From: DASUXY01 sp035301985
GTDB taxonomy: Bacteria; Bacillota; Bacilli; Bacillales; Amphibacillaceae
NCBI GenBank assembly: GCA_035301985.1
Contig: DATGTE010000029.1
Span: 1 to 58,544 of the forward strand
Direction of reading: 5' to 3'
Length of the DNA stretch: 58,544 bases
Shown: positions 43,890-52,258 of the stretch, in pieces
How positions within the stretch are numbered: position 1 is the first letter of the stretch
Layout of the letters: every line of letters begins with the position of its first letter
Position numbers and translations under genes: made by a program
Notes under the pieces: generated by a model
Database searches by the model: none
What the model saw: only the letters and a program-made list of their open reading frames with translations
Told to the model about the DNA's origin: nothing

Positions 43890-43999
43890 CCGTTTCAAAT
43901 GAAGCGAATCGTAACTTTCCCGTCTACATATGCTGTAGACTCAGATCCGATCTATGATGACTATAGAAACGGCACTTGCTTACATATGTGATTTTCCGA

Positions 44000-44725
44000 T
44001 TACTTTCCATTTCCTTCACCTAGAACGGCGTATCCTTGAAACCATTTGTCGGCTTTTTTCTTGATGTGATCATGATCATCTCGATCATAAATCGCGACAA
44101 AAGATGTAGCAGGTCCAGCTGATGCCGTTACATCAATCTCGTCTGGGAATTGGAACGTATGGTGAGGGAATGTCTTTTTCAATTCGGATAAGATCCCCTT
44201 CGAACCAACTGGGATAATGCCTAACACTTCATCTTGTTCACAAAACCATTGGAATAACCAAAGCGGAGCAACGCTTTCAGGTTCGGCAAGCACTTCATTA
44301 CCGACGAGGGGTTTTCCGATGATCGCTACATGACAATGACGATTGAAGCGCCGATCCACTTCTTTTCGTGGTCTTTTTCCTAAAATCGTCATACTTGTTG
44401 CCGATTGTTTTAATATAAAGTTGGATTCTGTACTCCCTGTAATCGGCAGCTCTTGAATCCCTAGTTCTGTAAATCCCCGTCGGATGCCGTTAATAAGTGA
44501 ACCCCAGACATCATCTCCGTTAAAGTTGTGCATGATAATTGAAAATGGCACACCACCAGCAGCTGCGCATTCCATATAAGCTACTCGAAAAACAGAGTAG
44601 CCAACGATATCATACGGCACGGAAATCTCATCGAATGGTTTTTTTCCAATCGAGCCACTGTTATCGCTAGCAACGACTAATTCTTCGGTATCATTCAAAG
44701 GAATAATGAGCGCATCATGGTTCAT
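44000..44725 (-). CDS. cblS: Alpha-ribazole kinase CblS
   Basis: 241 residues. CblS phosphorylates alpha-ribazole to alpha-ribazole phosphate, the lower ligand donor that CobS uses, and replaces CobT in some Firmicutes. The sequence has a PurM/ThiL-like N-terminus (DNSGSIGKKPFDEISVPYDIVGYSVFRVAYMECAAAG, seen here in parts) and a TGSTESNF segment. Last gene of the operon; it overlaps cblT by four bases (ATGA), the transporter gene with which it is characteristically paired. Confidence 0.85.
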   Translation of the reverse strand: MNHDALIIPLNDTEELVVASDNSGSIGKKPFDEISVPYDIVGYSVFRVAYMECAAAGGVPFSIIMHNFNGDDVWGSLINGIRRGFTELGIQELPITGSTESNFILKQSATSMTILGKRPRKEVDRRFNRHCHVAIIGKPLVGNEVLAEPESVAPLWLFQWFCEQDEVLGIIPVGSKGILSELKKTFPHHTFQFPDEIDVTASAGPATSFVAIYDRDDHDHIKKKADKWFQGYAVLGEGNGK

Positions 44726-45210
44726 TTGATCACACCTGCCAATTGCTTCTGGAAAATCGTCTCCACCCGTGGAATAAGAATCAGTGCAATGACCGTATTA
44801 ACAGATGCTCCAACTAATAATGATGGAATCAATGCTACGTAAAATGGCATGCTCATTATGAAAGCAAATGGAAGTGGAATCATAAAACTATTACATAATA
44901 CAAAAATGACACCCGCTAACATGCGTCGGTCTGATTTGTAAATCACACCGAACACCCAAACAATCAGTGCCATACCCATTGCAACAATGATGTGTAACGG
45001 TCCGAGAGTCATACCGCCAATATAAGCAGACACCATATGTCCCATTCCCGCAACAACTGCCCCTGCCGTCGTTCCGATAAGAACAACGGCAAGAAGTGCT
45101 GGAAATGCATCTAACGCTATGCTACCGACTACGGCAGGTATTTTTATAAAGGAACCGATCACAGATAAAGCAATAAACAATGCCAGCAAACTGATCTTTT
45201 TAATATCCAT
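44722..45210 (-). CDS. cblT: Alpha-ribazole transporter CblT (ECF S-component-like)
   Basis: 162 residues with five to six membrane segments and the size of an ECF S component; DAFPALLAVVLIGTTAGAVV and YIGGMTLGPLHIIVAMGMAL recall such proteins. CblT brings alpha-ribazole into the cell for CblS. Translationally coupled to cblS and starting three bases after the pduO stop, it belongs to the B12 salvage operon. The general energising ECF module is not in the window. Confidence 0.85.
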   Translation of the reverse strand: MDIKKISLLALFIALSVIGSFIKIPAVVGSIALDAFPALLAVVLIGTTAGAVVAGMGHMVSAYIGGMTLGPLHIIVAMGMALIVWVFGVIYKSDRRMLAGVIFVLCNSFMIPLPFAFIMSMPFYVALIPSLLVGASVNTVIALILIPRVETIFQKQLAGVIK

Positions 45211-45213
45211 GAT

Positions 45214-45795
45214 TTATTTCTCCTTTTTCTTACTTGAGCGAAACACACGGGCACTTCGGACATATTCAACATCATTTACACCTAACCGCGCATTGATCAC
45301 ACGCGCGAGAGCGAAAAAATAATCTGAAAGTCTATTTAAATATTGTAGCGTAACAGGAGGTACCGTCTCATCTTGTTTCAACAAACGAACAACATGTCGT
45401 TCCGCTCGTCTCGTAATGGTCCGAGCAATATGAATACTCGCAGCAGGTTTCGCCCCACCTGGTAAGATGAACCGCTCAATGTCCGGGGTTTCTTCTGTCA
45501 TTTCGTCAATTCGTTCCTCCAAATACGTGATTGCGTCTTCCGTTAATTTCAGCGGTCTTTTTTTCGAAACGCTCGCTAAATCACCGCCACAATCGAATAA
45601 TTCGTGCTGAATTTTTTCCAAATCCTCTAACACATCTGAAAAAGTCTGTTCATCCAATTCCACGATCGCCTGTCCGACAAAACTATTTAATTCATCGACC
45701 GTTCCATACGCTTCAACGCGAATATCGTCTTTGTCAACCCGTCCACCAATAATTCCCGTCTGACCTTTATCTCCTGTTCTTGTATAAATTTTCAT
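45214..45795 (-). CDS. pduO: Cob(I)alamin adenosyltransferase, PduO type
   Basis: 193 residues. It transfers the 5'-deoxyadenosyl group of ATP to Co(I) corrinoids, giving the adenosylated forms handled by the rest of the operon. PduO hallmarks: YTRTGDKGQTGIIGG at the N-terminus (ATP site), VEAYGTVDELNS, and FILPGGAKPAASIHIARTI plus RRAERHVV. Among the in-frame ATGs, 45795 lies best spaced after GGAGGAG; the frame is open from 45810. Confidence 0.95.
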   Translation of the reverse strand: MKIYTRTGDKGQTGIIGGRVDKDDIRVEAYGTVDELNSFVGQAIVELDEQTFSDVLEDLEKIQHELFDCGGDLASVSKKRPLKLTEDAITYLEERIDEMTEETPDIERFILPGGAKPAASIHIARTITRRAERHVVRLLKQDETVPPVTLQYLNRLSDYFFALARVINARLGVNDVEYVRSARVFRSSKKKEK

Positions 45796-45889
45796 CATAA
45801 TCTCCTCCATTTATATAAATATTCTACATCAAATCGATTGATTTGTTTTACAAACAATGTATGTAAAACACGATCAAAACGATGCGCAA

Positions 45890-46330
45890 TTATTTCAATC
45901 GTTTCGCAATCCCATACCAAATGAGATCAAAACGATCACAACGATTCACCAAATCTTGATAAAACCAACCGGTAAGATCCCGCCACTTTCGTCGGCTCGC
46001 TTTAAGCGGCACAATTCCTTTAGAAATATCGGTTCCAATGATGATTAATTTGCGATCCATTCCTTGACGTTCCCAATTTGACCAGCGCTGAATCACTTGT
46101 CTAGCATATGATCGTTTATCGACAATCCTCTCCTGATTTACCCATTCATAAACCCACTGCTCCACACCTTCTAAGACAAGGAGATTCGTATGGACACTCG
46201 TTAGATCAACCGGACAGGGCTGATCTTGATAAGCCGAAATCCATCGAGTATTTTCTTTCGTGTCCAACTGATAATATCTTTTTACCCATTTCGCTTTGCC
46301 ATTGAAGGCACCTCCTGTAACGACATGCAT
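45890..46330 (-). CDS. Short divergent CobU/CobP-like protein
   Basis: 146 residues. The C-terminal half matches the end of adenosylcobinamide kinase/guanylyltransferase: GTDISKGIVP, RRKWRDLTGWFYQ and IWYGIAKRLK correspond to the usual SNE-GxGIVP, RxFRDxxGRxNQ and AGxPxxLK. The N-terminal P-loop is altered to GGAFNGKAKWV and the central HQxxR region is absent. A second CobU in the operon (48556-49152) has the reverse pattern. It starts inside the end of cobC after AGGAGGGGTG. Guanylyltransferase-only or regulatory roles are guesses. Confidence 0.7.
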   Translation of the reverse strand: MHVVTGGAFNGKAKWVKRYYQLDTKENTRWISAYQDQPCPVDLTSVHTNLLVLEGVEQWVYEWVNQERIVDKRSYARQVIQRWSNWERQGMDRKLIIIGTDISKGIVPLKASRRKWRDLTGWFYQDLVNRCDRFDLIWYGIAKRLK

Positions 46331-46956
46331 GTTTCACCCCTCCTCAAACTTTCCGTCGACCAAATGAGTTGATAGCCACCTTCATGTGGTACATCCCAGT
46401 CGAAAAAGTGTTTAGTGGAGGACGTATATGCTGTTAATAAATAGCGAATGACCCCACCATGTGTAACGATGACGGCCGACCGGCTAGCCGAAGCGATTAT
46501 TTGTCGCTTTATCTTGGAAAAGCCACTTTCAATGCGCTCTGAAAATTGTTGAAATGATTCACCACGATCAGGCCGTTTCGTCAGTGGATGATCGAGCCAC
46601 TCTCGATATGTCGGGATGTCTTTTAGTTCCGAATACGTCTTCCCCTCCCACGCCCCAAAGTTCATCTCTCGTAATTCAGCGCTTGTTTGAATCGCATAGG
46701 TTGGAAAGAGAATCGTAGCCGTTTCGAGACAGCGTTTCAAATCACTGGAAAAGACGTGTTCCGGTTGAAGCAACGTTTTGCATAAAAACGTATTTCCATC
46801 CAACGGGGGACAGCTCTCCCACTGCTTCTTCACCTTTTGTAAGATGGTGCGTCCCTGTTCGCTGAGCGAGGAATTGGTCCAGCCAATATAGGCAGAACGT
46901 TCATTTTCCAAAGTCAGCCCATGACGTAATAATGTAATAACCACGTAATCATCCAT
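46282..46956 (-). CDS. cobC: Histidine phosphatase family protein, probable alpha-ribazole phosphatase CobC
   Basis: 224 residues. Phosphoglycerate-mutase-like phosphatase with catalytic LLRHGLTLENE and the second His in VTHGGVIRYLL; REMNFGAWEG is typical of CobC. It removes the phosphate from alpha-ribazole phosphate or from cobalamin phosphate in the last step. ATG 46956 follows GGAGGTTATGTT; the frame stays open 112 codons further upstream, but that stretch is the cobS gene in another frame. Overlaps cobS by 43 bases and the next gene by 49. Confidence 0.85.
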   Translation of the reverse strand: MDDYVVITLLRHGLTLENERSAYIGWTNSSLSEQGRTILQKVKKQWESCPPLDGNTFLCKTLLQPEHVFSSDLKRCLETATILFPTYAIQTSAELREMNFGAWEGKTYSELKDIPTYREWLDHPLTKRPDRGESFQQFSERIESGFSKIKRQIIASASRSAVIVTHGGVIRYLLTAYTSSTKHFFDWDVPHEGGYQLIWSTESLRRGETCMSLQEVPSMAKRNG

Positions 46957-47708
46957 AACATAACCTCCAGTCCTTGACCCGATGCCCCGACCACATCTCC
47001 AGTGATCCCACCAAACCATTTCGGCACTTTGATACGCACGTATAAAAATATAAACAACATACTTACAAACATGATAAACACCATGAAAGCAACTTTTCCA
47101 TTCCATACCCATAAACCGATGATAAGTAAAATCATATAGATGAAATGATAGAGCAATGTTTGCGGTTGGCATGCATTTCGTATCGTATATCCGAGCCCCT
47201 CTTGCTTTGCAGCGGGCATAACGACTAACATCATTCCCATCATCATCCGGCTGATCAATGGAATCATACTGATGACAATCAGCGTAAACCATTCGGCATG
47301 AAGTACCGTTTCATAAACAAACAGAAATTTAGCTGCTAACAACACGATGATACTAATGATTCCAAATGCACCTGTCCGGGGATCTGTCATAATTTCCAGT
47401 CGTTTGGAAGGATCGCGATAAGAGAAAAAAGCATCATTCGTATCAATCCAGCCATCTAAATGAATCCCTCCAGTAAGAACAATCGGTAACACCCAAAGCA
47501 AAAAAGCAATCGCTAGTGGAGACAAAGGCGTCCACTCCATAGCTGTGAAAGCAATCCCTGAAATGATCAGACCGAGCAATCCACCAAAAATGGGAAATGT
47601 CCGAATGGCACGTTCGATATTTTGACTGGTCATCGGTACTTCCTTTTGAATCGGAATCACAGTAAAAAACTGAAAGCTGATGATCATTCCGTATATGTAC
47701 GATCTCAT
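46914..47708 (-). CDS. cobS: Adenosylcobinamide-GDP ribazoletransferase CobS
   Basis: 264 residues, polytopic membrane enzyme joining adenosylcobinamide-GDP to alpha-ribazole (phosphate) to give cobalamin (phosphate). Signature: PIVLTGGIHLDGWIDTNDAF and MTDPRTGAFG; about six membrane segments; the N-terminal FFTVIPIQ is typical. ATG 47708 overlaps the stop of the preceding cobQ-like gene as ATGA, so I prefer it to the upstream ATG at 47750. Confidence 0.94.
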   Translation of the reverse strand: MRSYIYGMIISFQFFTVIPIQKEVPMTSQNIERAIRTFPIFGGLLGLIISGIAFTAMEWTPLSPLAIAFLLWVLPIVLTGGIHLDGWIDTNDAFFSYRDPSKRLEIMTDPRTGAFGIISIIVLLAAKFLFVYETVLHAEWFTLIVISMIPLISRMMMGMMLVVMPAAKQEGLGYTIRNACQPQTLLYHFIYMILLIIGLWVWNGKVAFMVFIMFVSMLFIFLYVRIKVPKWFGGITGDVVGASGQGLEVMLWMITWLLHYYVMG

Positions 47709-48571
47709 AACTGGTTCCACCGATGAATGATGTCTTTTACTTGCACCCAATCAAGATGTTTTTTAACGTGCCGTGCGACTTCTTCATAGTGTTCGTCTTC
47801 TGTAGATGAATACATGTCGGATGCAGCGGACGTCGTTAATCGTGTGGAGTTGTCTGTCGATAATGAGTCTTCTGCTTCAATCTGATGCGTAAAGAAAGGA
47901 ATCACTCCGAGTACCGGTACACCTGTCTTTTCTTCAATCCAACGAACGCCATCCGTAAACATCGATAAATCACCACGAAATTTGTTAACGATTATTCCTT
48001 GGACTCGATTACGTTCATCTTGCGATAACAACTCCAGTGTTCCGACAATGCTCGCAAAGACGCCCCCCCGATCAATATCAGCAACCAATACGACCGGAAC
48101 ATCAGCTAACTCCGCTACCTTCATATTGACAAGCTCTTTATCTTTCAAGTTTAACTCAACTGGACTGCCAGCCCCTTCCATCACAATGACATCATAATGT
48201 TGATCTAAGTGAGCTAATGACTGTTTAATCGCCTCTAAACCTTGTTCGTAAAAATCATCCCGGTAAGATTTTCCCGTGACAAGATCCGTCCGCTCACCAA
48301 GAAGGACAAGCTCGGACTGTAACTCACCACCTGGTTTTAAGAGGATTGGATTCATCCATACGGTCGGTTTTTCTTTTGCGGCTTTAGCTTGCGTAGCTTG
48401 AGCGTTTGAGATTTCTTTTCCATCGGCTGTTGTAAATGTATAGTTGCACATATTTTGTGACTTAAATGGAGCGACCCGGTATCCTTCATTTACGAGCAAG
48501 CGACACAGAGCTGTCGCAAGTAAGCTTTTTCCGACATCGGATGCTGTCCCTTGAATCATGATTCCGTGCAT
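47705..48571 (-). CDS. cobQ: Cobyric acid synthase-like protein lacking the glutamine amidotransferase domain
   Basis: 288 residues against about 500 for CobQ/CbiP. The dethiobiotin-synthetase-like N-terminal domain is intact: GTASDVGKS P-loop (about 8-16), FKSQNMCNYTF, LKPGGELQSELVL, VMEGAGSPVELNL, ADIDRGGVFAS and VNKFRGD. After GVPVLGVIPFF and EAEDSLS the whole GATase domain is missing, and the chain goes straight to a short tail (YEEVARHVKKHLDWVQVKDII) resembling the normal CobQ C-terminus. So this looks like an in-frame internal deletion of about 200 residues. It may use free ammonia, act otherwise, or be decaying. It overlaps cobU by 16 bases. Confidence 0.85.
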   Translation of the reverse strand: MHGIMIQGTASDVGKSLLATALCRLLVNEGYRVAPFKSQNMCNYTFTTADGKEISNAQATQAKAAKEKPTVWMNPILLKPGGELQSELVLLGERTDLVTGKSYRDDFYEQGLEAIKQSLAHLDQHYDVIVMEGAGSPVELNLKDKELVNMKVAELADVPVVLVADIDRGGVFASIVGTLELLSQDERNRVQGIIVNKFRGDLSMFTDGVRWIEEKTGVPVLGVIPFFTHQIEAEDSLSTDNSTRLTTSAASDMYSSTEDEHYEEVARHVKKHLDWVQVKDIIHRWNQL

Positions 48572-49152
48572 ACATCCCCCTCCTTCATCAATATCGGGAT
48601 TCCTGCTTCAACGACATATGCTTGATCTGCCTGTCGAACAATTTCTTGATGTAACCTACCAAGTAATTTACTGTACGTTTGCGTGAGTGAATGATCTTTT
48701 ACATATTCATAAACAATTTCGTTCGAGACGATGAATAATGTGTGAGCATGAGTGAATACCGAATCAATCCCATGCAAAATGTTGTGAAAAAGTGTTTCTT
48801 CCAGCTCCTGAGTAATGGAGTCTTTATTCTCTTTTTCAGAGGTAAATAATTCGTTCGCTAAAAGCACGGTTAAACAATCCAACAAGATGACACTTCCGTG
48901 TTGAAAAAAATCGACAGCTTCATGTAAAGCACGCGAGCATTCGACGGTTTCCCAATCATAACCACTTTGACGACGGTCTCGTTGATGACGTTCGATTCTT
49001 GCTCGCATCTCGTCATCGGTCATCTTGGAAGTAGCTAAATAGTATAGTTTACGGCGATTTGCTATTGCAATCTTAGCTGCATACTGTTCAGCGAACGAAC
49101 TTTTTCCACTTCTCGCTCCACCGGTTATAAAAATTAACGATTGTTTTTCCAT
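48556..49152 (-). CDS. cobU: Adenosylcobinamide kinase/guanylyltransferase CobU
   Basis: 198 residues. CobU phosphorylates adenosylcobinamide and then transfers GMP to it. P-loop GGARSGKSSFAEQYA at the start, ARIERHQRDRR with the histidine that accepts GMP, VILLDCLTVLLANEL as Walker B region, and IVSNEIV. However the usual GxGIVP and FRD-GRxNQ segment after SNE is degraded (VYEYVKDHSLTQTYSKLLGRLHQ). The second CobU-like gene of the operon keeps that segment. It overlaps cobD by 19 bases. Confidence 0.9.
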   Translation of the reverse strand: MEKQSLIFITGGARSGKSSFAEQYAAKIAIANRRKLYYLATSKMTDDEMRARIERHQRDRRQSGYDWETVECSRALHEAVDFFQHGSVILLDCLTVLLANELFTSEKENKDSITQELEETLFHNILHGIDSVFTHAHTLFIVSNEIVYEYVKDHSLTQTYSKLLGRLHQEIVRQADQAYVVEAGIPILMKEGDVCTES

Positions 49153-50210
49153 GCAGACAACCCCTCCAACAGCAAGTCGTTCTCTTCTTTTTGACGAATC
49201 GCAAACCGCATCCAGCGACCATTTAACCCACGGTAATTAACTGTATGACGAGGCACGAGTCCACATCGTAGTAAATGTTTAAATAACGGGAGTTGATCAT
49301 TCAGTTCGGGATCACGTAAAATATAAAAGTTCACTTGACTGTTCGATGTGAGCCATCCCGCTGAACGTAATGTAGCTAAGACTCGTTTGCGTTCCTTCGT
49401 AATAAAAGCACGTGTTTCTGCCTCGTATTCATCCGCTTGAAAGCACTCTTCTCCGGCTGCTAAGGCCAAGGCATTCACATTCCAATGAGCTTGTAAAGTT
49501 TTCAACTTTTCAATCATCTGTGGATGAGCGATTCCATATCCCAATCTCAAGCCAGCTAACGAAAACATTTTAGTTAACGAGCGAATAATGATGACATGTT
49601 CGACATCGTTGACAACCGGAGCAAGTGTAGAACCTTCTTCCGTAAAATCATAAAATGCTTCGTCTATCACGAGATAACAGTTGTTTATTTGACATGCCTT
49701 AATGATTTCCAATAGTCGTGATTTTGGATATACGATTCCTGTTGGATTATTTGGATGACAAAGAAAAACGACATCGTGCTTGGCAAGCTTCGGTATAAGC
49801 GCTTCAAGTGATATACGCCATTCTCCTTCTGACAGAACGAAATGGGAAATATCACATCCATAGGCACGGCACATTCGTTCATATTCCGCAAAAGTTGGTT
49901 GAATCAAGAGAACACGTTGCCGACTAAACATGTTGGCAAGTAAACGGATGATATCTGCCCCACCATTTCCAAGAATAATTTGTTCGTTTGTCAACCCTTC
50001 TTGATGCGAAATCCGTTCAACTAATGCACTTCCATGAGGGTCCGGATAATCTTCAATGAGAGGTAGCCAATCCGACCACTTCTCTTTAATTCGTGAAGGG
50101 GGGCCTAACGGATTCAAATTGACGCTAAAGTCGATGATTTCATCCGGCATCGGCATGTTGAGAAACTGATAAATATATTGTGGATTAGAACCATGCAATG
50201 GCCAGCTCAC
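49134..50210 (-). CDS. cobD: L-threonine-O-3-phosphate decarboxylase CobD
   Basis: 358 residues, PLP aminotransferase fold I. It makes (R)-1-amino-2-propanol phosphate, the linker that CbiB attaches to cobyric acid. Visible: N-terminal HGSNPQYIY and DFSVNLNPLGPP, PLP contacts ILGNGGADIIRLL, FLCHPNNPTG, DEAFYDF and the Schiff-base lysine in RSLTKMFSLAGLRLGY. Overlaps cbiB by 26 bases. A histidinol-phosphate aminotransferase is the related alternative, excluded by context. Confidence 0.92.
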   Translation of the reverse strand: MSWPLHGSNPQYIYQFLNMPMPDEIIDFSVNLNPLGPPSRIKEKWSDWLPLIEDYPDPHGSALVERISHQEGLTNEQIILGNGGADIIRLLANMFSRQRVLLIQPTFAEYERMCRAYGCDISHFVLSEGEWRISLEALIPKLAKHDVVFLCHPNNPTGIVYPKSRLLEIIKACQINNCYLVIDEAFYDFTEEGSTLAPVVNDVEHVIIIRSLTKMFSLAGLRLGYGIAHPQMIEKLKTLQAHWNVNALALAAGEECFQADEYEAETRAFITKERKRVLATLRSAGWLTSNSQVNFYILRDPELNDQLPLFKHLLRCGLVPRHTVNYRGLNGRWMRFAIRQKEENDLLLEGLSAWKNNR

Positions 50211-51147
50211 AAAGCATTCCTCCGATCACTAACATGATTACAAATAACAAGACAGTTCGTTGCATCAGCACAATGGTTCGAACGATATCGTCAGTTTGCA
50301 TTCGACGATACGGTTTTCCCATGTACGGAGCAAGTGATTTTTTCCCATGATAATAGTTGATTCCCCCAAGTTGGATGCCAAGTAAAGCGGCAACCGATGC
50401 TTCTCCCCAGCCACTATTCGGGCTGTTATGTTTTTTCGCATCACGGACTAAGATTGTTAATGCACGTTTAAATGTCGTTTCCTGGGGCTTCATCACAACC
50501 ATCGTAACCAAAGCTGTTAAGCGAGCGACAGGCCAGTTCAATACATCATCAAGTCGAGCGGACGCCCAGCCGAACTCTGTATACGGTTCATTTTTATAAC
50601 CGACCATGGAATCGCACGTGTTCACGGCTCGATAAACAAGCGCTAAAGGGGCTCCACCTATCACACTCCAAAATAAAGGGGCAGTAATTCCATCACTTGT
50701 ATTTTCAGCAACCGTTTCGATTGTTCCTCTAATCACTTCTCGTTCGGAAAGTGTTTCTGTATCACGACCGACAATTTGCGAAAGTTTATGTCTCGCTTTT
50801 GGAAGGTTATATTCCTTCAAGGGTCGAGAGACTTCAAGAGCCGCTTCTTTTAAGCTTTTTTGCGAAATGGTTGTAGAAATGAGTAGCGCTTCCACGGTGA
50901 TCCCCACTAGTGGATGTACCGCGTAGCTGATGATCGTTAACAAACAAGCAAGCAGCGCCACAATAATAATGACGATTAAAAGCATCATGAACCCTTTTTG
51001 TTTGCGGTGTTTCCCTCGATTACAGCGTGCTTCCAAAAATGAAATCAGTGCCCCCATCCATCTCACTGGATGTGGCCAACTTTTCGGATCACCGGTGATC
51101 AAATCGATGACATAGGCTAAACAGATGGCTACTAAATGATTCATCAT
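50185..51147 (-). CDS. cbiB: Adenosylcobinamide-phosphate synthase CbiB
   Basis: 320 residues, membrane enzyme joining adenosylcobyric acid with aminopropanol phosphate. Hallmarks: YVIDLITGDPKSWPHPVRWMG at the N-terminus (seen in part), VAENTSDGITAPLFW, AVNTCDSMVGYKN and FGWASARLDDVLNW; about four membrane segments. Start overlaps the cbiZ stop by four bases. With CbiZ upstream the pair lets the cell strip foreign cobinamides to cobyric acid and rebuild them. Confidence 0.95.
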   Translation of the reverse strand: MMNHLVAICLAYVIDLITGDPKSWPHPVRWMGALISFLEARCNRGKHRKQKGFMMLLIVIIIVALLACLLTIISYAVHPLVGITVEALLISTTISQKSLKEAALEVSRPLKEYNLPKARHKLSQIVGRDTETLSEREVIRGTIETVAENTSDGITAPLFWSVIGGAPLALVYRAVNTCDSMVGYKNEPYTEFGWASARLDDVLNWPVARLTALVTMVVMKPQETTFKRALTILVRDAKKHNSPNSGWGEASVAALLGIQLGGINYYHGKKSLAPYMGKPYRRMQTDDIVRTIVLMQRTVLLFVIMLVIGGMLCELAIAWF

Positions 51148-51884
51148 GAGTTGTTTTCCTTATTGAAATAATTGTCAAGCGCCTGTTGTGTACAATTAAA
51201 GACCCCTTTGCCGACGAGTTGACCTAATGGAGAGATCGGACCCCCGAAGTCAAGTCTCTGTCCTTTTTCAGTAGAAGCAATTAAAATACTATCCGTTGAA
51301 GTGCCGGTAGCAAGCGTTTTCGTAACATGATCCATAACTTGTGCTTCGCGAAGGGCTTTTGTCTTTGCTTCTGTAGCGGTTACGATACATTGAATATAGG
51401 CTTCCGGAGCCACTCGGCCTTCGACGAAGACCCATGTATTAATCGTTCCAGGTGTACGTGTAAACAGATGTTTATCCCCATGAGCAGCATCGACCGCATT
51501 GCTGACACCTGCCGTTACAACGACAAAAACCGCGCAACAATCACCTTCTATATATTCATAGGATACATTTTTAAGGTAAACAGCTGTCATCATGCCAACC
51601 GTTTTCCGGGGATGAAAGCCATGTTTTATTAAATAGGAGGCCATTTCTCGCTTATAATGATCGTTTTGATAACTTGTTCCAACGCTTCGGTTGATAAACG
51701 TTTGATACCAGCCTAAGCCCGCTCCGGTTACCCCTGAAGACAAGGTTTGTAAGGGGGTCGACGATTCAAAGTGAATCATGTCATCGGTAATTTGTAGTCG
51801 TCCTTGAAGTTGTTTTCCGCTTCCGATAACCACTCGATTTGCTGTTGGCTCATGTACACTTGAAACATCATATACTTCAATCAT
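51144..51884 (-). CDS. cbiZ: Adenosylcobinamide amidohydrolase CbiZ
   Basis: 246 residues. CbiZ removes the aminopropanol side chain of adenosylcobinamide (and related corrinoids), giving adenosylcobyric acid, a salvage step first known from archaea. Family features: LSSGVTGAGLGWYQTFINR, VGMMTAVYLKNVSY, VVVTAGVSNAVDAA and TIATEAKTKAL-like VTATEAKTKALREA. First gene of the riboswitch-controlled operon, 130 bases after the terminator hairpin. AAGGAAGCATGTAAG precedes the start. Confidence 0.88.
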   Translation of the reverse strand: MIEVYDVSSVHEPTANRVVIGSGKQLQGRLQITDDMIHFESSTPLQTLSSGVTGAGLGWYQTFINRSVGTSYQNDHYKREMASYLIKHGFHPRKTVGMMTAVYLKNVSYEYIEGDCCAVFVVVTAGVSNAVDAAHGDKHLFTRTPGTINTWVFVEGRVAPEAYIQCIVTATEAKTKALREAQVMDHVTKTLATGTSTDSILIASTEKGQRLDFGGPISPLGQLVGKGVFNCTQQALDNYFNKENNS

Positions 51885-51980
51885 CTTACATGCTTCCTTC
51901 CAGGTCTTTATTTCATTGAAGTGTTCCTACTTATGTATAACCTGACAGACGATGTACATGTGTAAGTCATACGTAACAAA

Positions 51981-52013
51981 TAAAAAAACATCTCTACGAT
52001 GAGAGATGTTTTT
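51981..52013 (-). terminator. Expression-platform terminator of the cobalamin riboswitch
   Basis: AAAACATCTCT pairs with AGAGATGTTTT around a six-base loop, and on the minus strand seven T residues follow. It lies between the riboswitch and cbiZ, so B12 binding probably promotes this terminator. Confidence 0.85.
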
Positions 52014-52079
52014 AGGGCTGGTGTTAGGAAATGATTTCATCATAAGCCTATTCCACCACACCTCCCTATCCTCGTAGGA

Positions 52080-52258
52080 CAAACGGCGTACTTGATTCGG
52101 GCAGGTCTCCTGACTTATGGATATCGGTTGTGCTGTCCCTTCCCATGCCATACGTGCACAGTGGGCTATACAGCCTCCATTCCAATAACAGTGGCGGGAC
52201 CGTGTTGGATTTACACCAAACTTCCCTTTTAAGTCTATGAACTGCACACCTTATACGA
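52080..52258 (-). ncRNA. Cobalamin riboswitch
   Basis: Minus-strand RNA with the conserved B12 box order: TTAAAAGGGAA, GGTGTAAATCC, CGGTCCCGCCACTGT, a variable arm, and near the 3' side the kissing/B12-box stretch AAGTCAGGAGACCTGCC. It controls the cbiZ-to-cblS operon by sensing adenosyl- or methylcobalamin, through the terminator 70 bases downstream. A 106-codon open frame crosses it by chance. Confidence 0.95.

Noticed and set aside
46957..47292. 112-codon N-terminal extension of cobC
   Set aside because: It is the out-of-frame reading of cobS; a strong GGAGG precedes the internal ATG at 46956.
51927..52247. 106-codon minus-strand frame
   Set aside because: It runs through the cobalamin riboswitch and its terminator, whose conserved RNA motifs explain the sequence.
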